A DNA stretch of 64,000 nt from Branchiostoma floridae. Taxonomy: Eukaryota; Chordata; Leptocardii; Amphioxiformes; Branchiostomatidae. The notes beneath the pieces are model-generated. The model ran no database searches and had not been told where the DNA came from. It worked only from the letters and a program-made list of their open reading frames with translations. This document shows, in pieces, positions 1 through 12,057 of this stretch (the stretch's first letter is position 1; every line of letters starts with the position of its first letter). The DNA lies in assembly GCF_000003815.2 (NCBI RefSeq), contig NC_049980.1:10870879-10934878 (forward strand). The letters run 5' to 3'. The position numbers were made by a program, and so were the translations under genes.

Positions 1-85
1 CTCCCGGCAGTGTGGTTCAGCGTTACAAAGTTGTCCACATATTACGTCTTACGTTAGTTCCCCAAATGAATCTTCAAGATACTCA

Positions 86-1105
<1,020 letters not shown>

Positions 1106-1578
1106 TTAAAACTGAGGAGTCCTGAAGCAAATCTGTCCCCGGCTTTGACCTACGCTGTCTGCCGGAACCAGATGGAAAGTGTCCGTTCTGGTCAGTAATA
1201 CAATAGCGGTATTCACAGCCCACACAACGCTACACAGTTCCGCCCACTGAAAGTCGTCCCTGTTATCGTCGTCCTTTCATCTCCCAAAGTGTAGTATGGG
1301 GGCTGGAATCTTAAGGGACTCTTTCTGGACATTCAATGTGGCATCGCTTTCGGGGACGAATCGTTGGCCAGGACGTTTGTGGGTTGTTGTCGCCCGACAT
1401 CGACCACCGACTGGAAGGGAGAATAAAAAAACGTTGAGTGAAAAGCTTCAAGGCTTGATTGACATATCGTCACCACAATTTAAACCGTGCCCATGTAGGG
1501 ATGGCATCAAAACAATCTGCATAAGGAGCAACAGAAGCCGAATATAGAGGAGGTCCCCATCCAACTGTAAACAAACAA

Positions 1579-1605
1579 GCACACACACACACACAAACAC
1601 ACACA
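1579..1605. repeat. (CA)n microsatellite
   Basis: Imperfect CA dinucleotide run with a few interruptions, in the intergenic region upstream of the cholinesterase-type gene. Confidence 0.9.
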
Positions 1606-3670
1606 ATTCACCCAGTCAAATACTGTAGCCAACAATGTTCAAAGGCGCGGATAAAGCAAAGGTCGTGGACTTTTCCTATCAATCGAGCGACCAATACGTG
1701 CAACATTGAGGAACATTTACCCGCTACCTAGCTACCCTCTCCAGCAGTATTCTAGAAATCCTTGTCCTCCAGGAGCGGGATACAAAGTGCAAACTTTGCA
1801 TGCTGAAGAGCGTAGGAATGTACTGAATATAGCTAAAGAATATGTTTGGCCCGAGGCTTGGTTCCCCTTATTTGTTCAAATCCATAGCGCTGAATAAGCG
1901 GCGCAGTTGAACACCAGCGCCCGTGGGAACACAACTGACGCAGTCAGCGAAGAATGACCCTTCCATCCATCCGTCTTAATTTGTCCAGCTCCCGCTGAAA
2001 GGCCCAGTTACTCCCGCCGATGTTTAGTTAACCTTTACCGGAAATCTTTATAACTCAGTTGCATCCAAAAGTCGACGTTGCCAAGCCATGGCGATTAATT
2101 TTCCACGCAAACAGGATTCTACTAGCGGAAATACAAGAAAAATGTTCTGCAGGAAAAGTAATTTTGTTAAAAAAAAACTAAAAAAAAACATGGCGATTTC
2201 ATCTGCGGTTGAGGTAATGAGATAAGCTTATTCTGTACATGGATTTTGTTTTGTTCGTTGTCGCAGCTTTAAGAGAGGTTTTGAATTCGGTAAATGATAA
2301 AGAACGTTTGCCGTCTTTGAACACCATGCCTGAATATGAATAAGAATTGACGTCAAAGATACACCGCGTATCCAAACCCTTACAGCAGTCACCAGTCTAT
2401 CACGTCTGACAACCAACCACTTTGTGCAGCTTCTGTAATGAAAACTACACTACAAGGAAGCACCTCTCTGAGACGATATAATTTGTAACGTTTCTCAAAA
2501 TAATGCAAAGTACAAAATTCGTCAATTTCAGAGAACATCTTCAAAAGTTATCCTTCTAATTGTTGTCGCGCTGTAAACGATATCGATAAAATTACATTAT
2601 TGCTACTAGTATTGGCAAGATGCTTCTCTCCCTCAACATGTTACACGGCGGTCGGAGTCGGAAACTTCACAGATTTCTTTGCAATATTGGACATGCCTGG
2701 AATATTAATGCATAAACGGTATGTAAGACCACTAAGAGTATAAGTCTCAATCTTAACTGGCGAAACAGCTCCTCTGTACGATATTGCTTGGTACTGCATT
2801 ATTTAGCTCTCGCGTTTTTTAAATGAGCCCCACTCACCCAAAAAAAACTGAATTGAGAAAGCGTTTTGTCGCAATTTTAGCCTTTTGGCTTCTGTTCCTT
2901 GCTTCTCTGCTGAGACCATTAGCCACAACAGAAACTATATTGGACAGGCCTAGATGAGAGCAGAAGAATCTTGAGAACGTAATTGTACCAAGATTTGGCG
3001 CGACATCACAGGAGTTATCAGACGTTCACGGTAGCCAGGTTAGTCCATGTTGAATGATTATATGGGTGACATCCGCGCGCTATAATTTTTGGCCGTTTCC
3101 AAAAATGAATAGAAACAGTTTTCAACAATTTACTCTAAATCGTAAAAAGCAAATAATAAGCAACCTTTGATAAGCAAATATATGCAGTGGATTGCGAAAA
3201 AAATATCGGAAAACGTATACTAATGTCATAGGATGTTCTAAGGTCCAAAAAAAATGTGAAAGGACAAAGATGAATTCGAAGAATCCGTTGTTCGGTAACG
3301 TTTTATGATATTCTGTGTGTTCAGCCGTATGTTCAACCTCACTGACCACTTAGAATTCATAAGGCAACTTTTCTTGGTGAAACTTTTTTATTCACCCACC
3401 CACATAAGTTTTTGGGATTCCCAGATGATGTCATCCATATAATCAAATCAACATGGCCTTAGGTCTGGCCGAGAGCAATCTACTGCCTCCTGAAACATCT
3501 TCCCCGACATCCCGCACATTAGCAATCTTCACCATCTAATTCTCAGAGAACAAATAGATGGTACAAGCTAGGACTAGGAGTGATTGGGCATTTCCTTGTG
3601 GTCCGTTATCCTGGTGAATACCTGATTAGTGCAGGGGCATCTCACATCGTCCCTAATGTGATCGGGATGG

Positions 3671-4543
3671 TAATTCAATAGGATATTATTGAGCGCGTCG
3701 CCACTGATCATCAGGCGGGGTCATGCAGGGTCAAACTCGGTCAGGCGAGGCAAAACGCCGCTGATCCAATTAGTATTCTATCAACATTTGCCATGGATTA
3801 TTTTGTATCCTAAGTCTTCAATAATCAATTAATAAAGCATGGAGTTTTCAATATCTAGAGAAAATTGAAGTTTCTGGAATAGGCCTAGGCAGTTTCGTCA
3901 ATCAACAAATTGATAGTTAATTGCAAATTGTTAATTCCGTGTATCATCTTTGTTGAGTCCAGAACCAAGTCAGAGATAATGAAAGGTGTTCCCTTCTGCT
4001 CTCTCTCCCTACTCTCCAAGTAGAGGTTCGGCTCAGGCAGTTTTGAGCGTGTTTTAAGCTAATCTCCAAGCATATCCTACAACGGCATAATCATAAGATA
4101 GTACTAAACTGGCCAAGGAGTGTAGTCAGCCAAAATGAGTCCATTTCTCCGGTAGCCAAACACACTCCTAAGCCGGCTTCACTCCTCTGGCAGCTTTTGA
4201 TACTATCTTATGCTACCGTAGAATCTGCTTGGAGATTATTTTCAGGCGTTTACATTGTATTGGGCTTGCTATTTTGTGCTGTCTTCTTTAAGGCTGAAAG
4301 ACATTAAGTAAACAGTACAAAATAGAAAGTCCGATTAAAACGCCTAAAACACGTCAAAATACTGGAGCTGAATTTCTGCTTGGAAAGTATTCTGTCTCTC
4401 TCCCTTCCTGGGTCATATATACATAATCCCTACAGACAGATCGTATTGGCCGAAGAGTGGAAATTTCTCGGAGCTGCCATTTCACCACCCCTGCTAATGC
4501 GATTTGAGCAGTAATTCAATATAATGTTATTGAGCACGTCGCC
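3671..4543. repeat. Pair of 32-bp direct repeats bracketing a foldback element
   Basis: The segment 3671-3702 (TAATTCAATA...GCGCGTCGCC) recurs at 4512-4543 with about 28 of 32 bases identical and in the same orientation. The two copies bracket the inverted-repeat region at 4030-4380. They may be two ends or two copies of a dispersed repeat; no coding potential is seen. Confidence 0.6.
4030..4380. mobile_element. Foldback/MITE-like element with nested inverted repeats
   Basis: The sequence from 4060 (TAATCTCCAAGCAT...) is mirrored by ...TGCTTGGAGATTA ending near 4238. Inside these ends, a second pair matches (ATAAGATAGTACT against TACTATCTTAT). A further hairpin follows at about 4243-4345, where AGGCGTTTACA...ATTTTGTGCTGT pairs imperfectly with ACAGTACAAAAT...AAAACGCCT. 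No open frame is present, so this looks like a non-autonomous element or two nested ones. Exact ends and target duplications are not clear. Confidence 0.6.
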
Positions 4544-7249
4544 AATTAATGGGCGGTGGGGAAATCCACATTAGGGTGGGTCTGGTCCGTTCAATCAAAT
4601 TTAGAGCAGAGAATACATACAGAAGGGGCGAGTTTCAGTCCACCTGAGCAATCTTACGTGCCTATACATTCAATGTACCACATTCGAATCATCGCCTTCC
4701 TTCACATAGACACTCCTGGCAAGCCTATACTGATAAATCACATCACAGTGCATCTAGAGAATATATACGTTGGTCTTGCCACTTACCACTTTGATGATTG
4801 AATGTATAGGACAATCGACGTGCAGTAACAAGACTGTCATGGCAGAAAAATCAGCCGTAGTACACTGAAAATAGCGTCACTAATACTATACTAGAATACC
4901 ATGCCACGATGTTGAATGAATGTTCTGTAAACCCACCGTGCTGTGAGAGATATTGCTCGGTCCAAATTGTCATCTATCGGTAGCTGAAGTCTGGAGTCTG
5001 CCTGGCTCAGATTCTAGGCGATGTCATCTCTGCATAGCTTACACGTAATAGGATTGTTCTCGATCCCACTTTGACATATAAAACCACGACCCGATGATAT
5101 TTTGCCAAACCTCTTCCAGGGGAAAGTGGGGGAAATATCCAATCGCATTAAAGCGAAGTGCTCATTTGGGCAACCCCGGGACAATCATAGCGCCTGAAAG
5201 TGCAATCAGGGTGCCTATACCCATTGTCCTCAATATCACACCAGGTCAATCTAATGTGGTTTATTCCACGCAGTAAAGGGGCAGTGGATCTGATGGATTT
5301 TTGTTGACCATCTTCTTCAACAGAATAGAGCTTCGGTCAATCCTTGACCTGTATATATACGCACCTGTCCGGACCGTATGTTACACCATATGTACATTGG
5401 ACACTGCCACCTGTACTTCTATTTGTATACTTCTCCAAACGTCGCGAACCTGCACAACGTAAACTTTGTGTATTTGATTCATGGCTATTTGCATAGGTGT
5501 TGAGTTCAGGCTGCGGTCAGTTCAGTCCAATTGTGATACTGGATTCTATTACAAAGCTTTTCATGCTACAGAACAAAGGTGAAAACGGCACACTGAAAAT
5601 GAAAAGCAGTCACATGGCAGTATGCCATGAAAATCCCAGTAAAGTTGTATTTTACCGTCGTCATTGAAAATTGGGAATCGTCATTGGAAATTGTGCCTAA
5701 AGCCAAAAGCTTTTTCTGTTTTTACATCGTTCTGATGACTGTTGCAAGTGTCACAATTTACATGTACCACCGTGGGCCGATAAACGCTTCTAATTGTGTC
5801 GTCTTTCAAATGAAAAATACTTTATCACTGAACTTGTTTTACAGTGGTACCGAATGTTTATTTACAGTGTACGTTTGACGTCATTGCATGACATTGTCCT
5901 ACAGTTGGTCGCTGGGGCGAGTTGTTGGTAGGCAATTGAACCATGTGTCATATAGCCTCTTGATATGCAAGACCAATTATGCAGAACCAACCAAAAAGCA
6001 AGTGGTGCCAAATGGTAACCTATGCCCGTTGAAAATTTGGATCAACAGTCGAAGGCCACATGAGTAAAAGGGGATTCACACAAGGGCATTGTGTCAAATA
6101 GAAAATGACCTACTAGAAGTAGTATATGGACGCAGTGGGACAGCGAAACTCAAAACCCAAGGTCCAGCTCTTCCTCGATGGCATGCGGCATGCGACGAGA
6201 AAAACCAACAGTTGTCCAAGGACAACACGGAAATAATTGCCAACGATAACTGGGCTGTATAGAACACGAACACATTCCGTCGTAATACCCTGGACATGAA
6301 GGTTGAGACCGAGGGGCCCCGAACAAAAGGCGGAATAATTACGAAGTAATCAAGTCCTCCTTGTGGGGGTCTATCGGTGTGGAACATGGCCAATATCTGC
6401 CCTCTCCCCATCACATGCCTGCCCTCCTTTTAAACGCCTGTCATACCCTTACCTCCAGTCTTTGTCGTTAATTAGTGATCACGTCAAATGACGTAAAAGT
6501 CTTGAATGTAAATTTACTGTATCCACTTACCTAACAAACAGAGGCCTCTTCTCTGGGTTGACTTTACAATCCCTCCCGCGCCGTGGTACCGAGCAAAATG
6601 GGTAGCTTGCGGGGCGCTGTGCTAGCGCATCGGAAAAATGTGGCGCCTGTATTATCTTAAGAAAAGTCGGGTCAGTGGTTTCTGATCCGTGTTACAACGA
6701 AAACATGATCGAAGCTAAAGATGACCTGGAGCTAGGAAGCCTGGAGGACCGGTATAGCAACTCTCCGCTGTAGTTTGAGGGATGGTACGCGAGACGTCCG
6801 GAGCGGGAGTACCGGTCCGGAATGCCGCCATACCAGCAATGCGCTCGTTCGCACCGGGAACACCTTTATGGGTATGGCTATCGAGACAGCGTTTTGTTTC
6901 TGGCCGCCAACTGGCGACAATCGTTTGTTCGCCGTCGGCATTACGAAATGAGAGGGATGGGGAGGGGCACACATGTACACAACATGTCGACCTAGTTAGA
7001 AACATGTAAAGAACTCTGAAAGGCCGAAAATTACTTCAATTTCTTCCTTACTTCCATGGTTATGGAGGATTGATAGCAAGGTTTTGATGCACTCGCATAA
7101 ACCCTTCGCATCTTCCTCATCCATTGTGATGAGGATGCAAATGAACATCTGTAGCATAATAAGTATTAAACTGTGACAAACTTAATGTACCTTATATGAT
7201 ATATACAGCGTTATGACAGCACAAATCTTTGTGCCTTTCACAATTTCTG

Positions 7250-7400
7250 GGTGTGAAATTGTACTTTGACTCAACTTTAACATTTGCAACGAGTGTTTAA
7301 ATTGAAACATCAAAACACGTCAGCAAAGCACAGGGCAGTGTGTGTTGACACATTAATGTTGTTGGTTTTATTGTATGTTAACATAGACATATTGTTTTCT
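7250..7400. repeat. Dispersed repeat, copy 1 (second copy at 11239-11365)
   Basis: Shares TTTGACTCAAC, then GCACAGGGCAGTGTGTGTT, with a stretch in intron 1 of TMEM68-like copy A. Spacing is similar and orientation is the same. It is a non-coding interspersed repeat of unknown class. Confidence 0.6.
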
Positions 7401-9864
7401 ACCGTGTATCAATGTAAAAGAAAACAGCGATATGAGTTAAAAACAGTAGCATCAATGACAAGATACAAAATACTAGTAGTAAACCTGTAATGATCTGTAA
7501 TGGGTCTGTGTACAGATGTCGTGCAAGAAAACTACGGTACTTTTGTCATCCCCACCCCTCCACCTAAGAACTGTACGATCGGTCCCGACATTTATAAATA
7601 ATCCGTTTGACGTTTGGAATAGGTCAGAGCAAGTGGCCCGTGGCCCTGCTCCATCTGAATGTCGTATTACTATTCCAGGTCCCGCCAGGCGGACAGATTT
7701 CGGAGGTCTCTACGGGAGGCGGGATGGCGTAAATTCCTCCACGATTCCGCCCGACCTTTGCGTCATCACGGCCGGCTTGTTAATAATAGATGGCGTTTGT
7801 TGTCGGTGTCTAATACAGCATATTCATTTTGCCGATTGGCCCTTTAGCCCGAGTTACATTCGTTCTTCATAATGGGCTTGCAGACAGACTGGAGTCCATG
7901 TAACTCGTGCAATACTGTCGTACGATTATCTGCCTGACTGAAAACACAAGGGCTGAAATAGCACTAAAACAACAATGCACGTGCAGAAATGGCACATGAC
8001 GGCAAAGGTTACAGAAATAGCACAGAGATGTCGAAGTTGTTGAAATGTCATCAGAATTATCATGTAACACATACACAAGTGTGCACACATACACACACGA
8101 CACTCATGGACGAATTCTCCCCTCCGAGACGCTTTAGTAAAAAAAAACTCTCATGTGCTTTTAGTAAACAAAATGGCATGCAATTGTAAGTTGTTTCGTG
8201 AAATGCAACTGTTGAAAGCTATAATTGAACTTTTCATGTTAATCATACCTGATAAGATTTTGACACATTATGATTATGCTACCGGTATACCAAGCACCGT
8301 CCTTTGGGAATTTGGTCGCCTTTCTTAACGCTGCAGGTAGACTTCTTATCGATAGAGGGCAACACTAGTCTATATTTGTAGTCTCGTATCCTGTTATCTT
8401 GAAATGGAACTTTCGGAACTGTCAAATTAAGCTTGAATGCATAAATAAAGCAGGCTATCCAGTGACATTGAAAGTAAGTGTGCTAGTCTTTCTGAATTAC
8501 AATTGTCAGCCCTGCTGGTTTCTATACAGCACAGTAGCATGACATAGGCAAAGCTGCTTTCCATGACTTTTGACATACTTTCAATAGGTTATAGAAACTT
8601 TCGTTCATGTGTGGGGGGATAGTAGGAAATACATCTCAGTACTACTTCTGAACGCTCGTTGCTTGTACTATCACGCGGCAAGAGTCTATGACACATAGGA
8701 GGATGGCGAATGATTAAGTCCATGTTTTCAGTCTGTCGATTGAAAAAGAGTCACTCAAATATCGTGGGTGCAATAGAACCACCACCAATCTTCGAAAGCT
8801 TCTGGTGGTGTCCGTGATATTCCCCTGCGGATATTCCGAAGTCGTTCGGAGAAGAGACATGCTCGACAAAGTAATTGTTCCCTTATTGCAATCCTTACAT
8901 TCAATGCCATGACGTCATTGTTGAATGGAATGCCTAGATTACCACGCATTGAACCTTTGATCCTCCTGCAGCTGGGTGCTGTGGAACTGGGTGAACAACT
9001 TTGACCTGTATGCCACCTGCACGTTGGACTACACTAACACATGCAAAAACAACGCAATCACCGTAGACATATTGGCTTGAGGAAGGCATTCCGGTGTTAG
9101 AAGGTAGGTTGCAGTGTCATTTTATGCTATTTCTCTGGCCCGTGATTCAAATGTACGGCTCAATCGTACTTTCTTACATAAAACACAACGTACTTGTATC
9201 ATATACCAAATGAACGGATGTTAGATTGAGAGTACAGAAAAGTGAATTTGTTGCGTTCTGTCCATTGTACATGTTGGCTTCTGTCGACGTTTTAAGCCCT
9301 TTTTTAACGTTTAAACTTTTACAGTTTCGAACTGTACGCACTTGAAGATATCAAAATGGTAACAAGATAAGTAGGGTAATGTTGAAATGATCAGCTGAAT
9401 ATGTGGTTATCCTACTATGGGCGTGGCACACAATTATATTTATGCTATCTGACCTATAAGGGTTTAACAGCAGTACAGTTTTATCACCGTGGTTTCTTAT
9501 CTTAGTTCATGGACACAAGGTTGTTTCTCTGCCTCTGAATAACAACACTTAAAACATTTACGTGAGCGCTGTATTTATGGACGTCAACTCAAGTAGCATA
9601 TATCATGCTCAAATTCTCAAAACTCAAATTCTCAAAGAGAGAGTAGACGTAATAACGGCCAATGCAATCACATCCATTAGACAAAACATGTAGAAATTGC
9701 CATATCAATCATTTAAGAAGCAACGATCGTGGGACTATACACGATCAAAAGGACACATATTCTTTAAAAAAGTATTTCTATACTCCGTGCCTCCGTTGAT
9801 AACAAGGTCGATCAAAGGTCATTCCGAATAACAGTCTCGAAGGTCGACGGTGGAAGGTAAGCTT

Positions 9865-9971
9865 TATAAAGAGGGTCGACCCCGCGAAGCAAAACAGTCA
9901 ACACTTCAAACCACTTGTACTCGAGCTCCCGTCAGCCGAATAGTCAATTACTTTGTTTTGATAATGAAACG
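9865..9971 (+). promoter_or_regulatory. Candidate TATA box and non-coding first exon of TMEM68-like copy A
   Basis: TATAAA occurs at 9865-9870. About 30 bp downstream a TCA-type start context (~9898) would open a short leader exon that ends at 9971 with the strong donor ACG|GTAAGT. The matching acceptor is CCCCACAG at 10601-10608, five bases before the copy A start codon (CCACCATG). An ATG at 9966 in the proposed leader would open a short upstream frame that overlaps the main start out of frame. This is inferred from motifs only. Confidence 0.35.
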
Positions 9972-10613
9972 GTAAGTTTGCAAGAGAGGTCCAGTGATAG
10001 ACGTTAGTGAAGGTAAGACGTGCAGGTGATAACTTAAAGATACACATACAGAAGTTACTTAAGCAACTGGGCATGTTTTGTGATTGAGTAAATTAGCTCC
10101 CCTTGTTTGGGTACAGTAGCTAATGTTGTAGCAGTGTGACAGGGCAGGGTCCCCAGTGTCGGAAAGTTCGACACGTAGACCTTCTTTGATAATTGTTCAC
10201 AAAATATCAAGGAACTCATACCAAAACGAGTTTTTAACATTACCATCGCCCCTAAAATTGGTTTTGTAAGCTAACTTTTGTCATGCCTTGTAAAAGACAT
10301 TGTATTCAGCCATAGGCTGACATTACTTGATTTAATTAAAGAGTACTTGAGGAGTTGAGTACTGAATACCTTTTCATACACGTGGGACTTGCAAGTACTC
10401 GATCGTATAATTTGAAGTAGTATGCATTCTTTAGTTCCTAAAATTAATATCTATCTAAAACAAACACTTTCTTCTGTATACGTAGTTCTTTAAGAGTGGC
10501 ATCATACATTCTCTCAAGACAAACGAGACATCGTATTATCAAACTCTTTATATAGACGTTTTGACCTGTTTGACGTCGAGTCATTTTAGTCTCCACCTAT
10601 CCCCACAGCCACC

Positions 10614-12010
10614 ATGTCACTCCACCCGGCTCCAGAGTCCAGCCTCTTCTGTAACGCCACCACAGAACAACTCCTTACAAACATCACCATCTTATCATGG
10701 ACGGAAAGCGTCACCGTTACCATAGAGCAACTGCACATCATCATGACAACCGTGCGAGCCATTATGGAGTTTGTCGGCGTGGAAGGTGTGGATTTGGGAG
10801 CCGTCTTTCTCCACTACCTTCCCCGTGTCATAGCCGTGCTCTTCATCGTGCCGTGGTACATCATGGGGTCCCTGTACGTAAATGCCATCATCATCCGCTT
10901 CTACAGTGAGATGTACAACTTGAAGGACCCTTTTGACGGCAACGCTATCTGGCAGAAGGCGCGGTGCGCGGTCTCTGCCTTTTGGGCAGTCCAGGCAAAG
11001 ATTTTGCACGGTGAGTGCGTGGACGATTGATTCAGGTTAATCGCTACAGACAGCTTATATCGTGTTGTTTATTTGAGCGAGGTTAGGGGGAGATAAAAAA
11101 CATTTTTTTTTTCGTAAATTTGTCACGTTGTTTTTCATGTCAATAACGCTAACCTGGCAAAGATGGGAGATGAACAGCTTTTAAAGTCATGAAACGTAAA
11201 ACATTTTCTCATTTTTTATAGGTTGCAAGATTCATGATTTGACTCAACGTTAACATTGGCATCGAGTGTTAAAGTTACTTCAACTTTACAAATTCCAGCA
11301 CAGGGCAGTGTGTGTTAACATTCCTGTTTATTGCCATGATAACATGGTGTTTTCTGAAGGCGATCCATGTAGAGGGGAACAGGGTGTTAGAGGGAGATAA
11401 AATTTCACACGTCTTGATTATCATTTTTCATATCAATAACACTCGCTTGGTGAAGATGGGAAATGAATAGCTCTTAAAGTCATATTAAGTAAAACATTTT
11501 TTTACAGGTTACGAGATTCACGGCTATGAGAAGCTACCAAAGGACGGTCCAGGTCTGATTGTGTACTACCACGGCACCCTGCCTGTGGACTGTTACTACA
11601 TGATGGCGAGGATCAACCTGGACCAGGGCAGACCGCTGTGTGCCATGACCGACCGGTTCATGTTCAGTATTCCAGGTACATGTGTTGTGTCCGCTCTTCA
11701 ATATCTGTTGAAGGGAGTCATACTTTTACTTCATTCAAATAAAGCCGTTATCACACAACAGAAAAATATCTCACGAAACGGGTACATGTACGTGAGCTCT
11801 AATGGACATTTTCGGTTACCGTAGTAATAAGGCCGGTGTCGTCCCGATCACTGCAGGATTTTCAGAGATCGGTCCATGGTCACCGAGACATAGTCTCGAG
11901 AGGGGGAGCTGATTTACCAAACTGCTTTTTCGTTTTGCGATCGGGTTGCGGTAAAATTTCCTTTACTAGCACAGAGAACCTTCGCAGATGTTGAAAATCA
12001 CGAATCAGTG

Positions 12011-12057
<47 letters not shown>

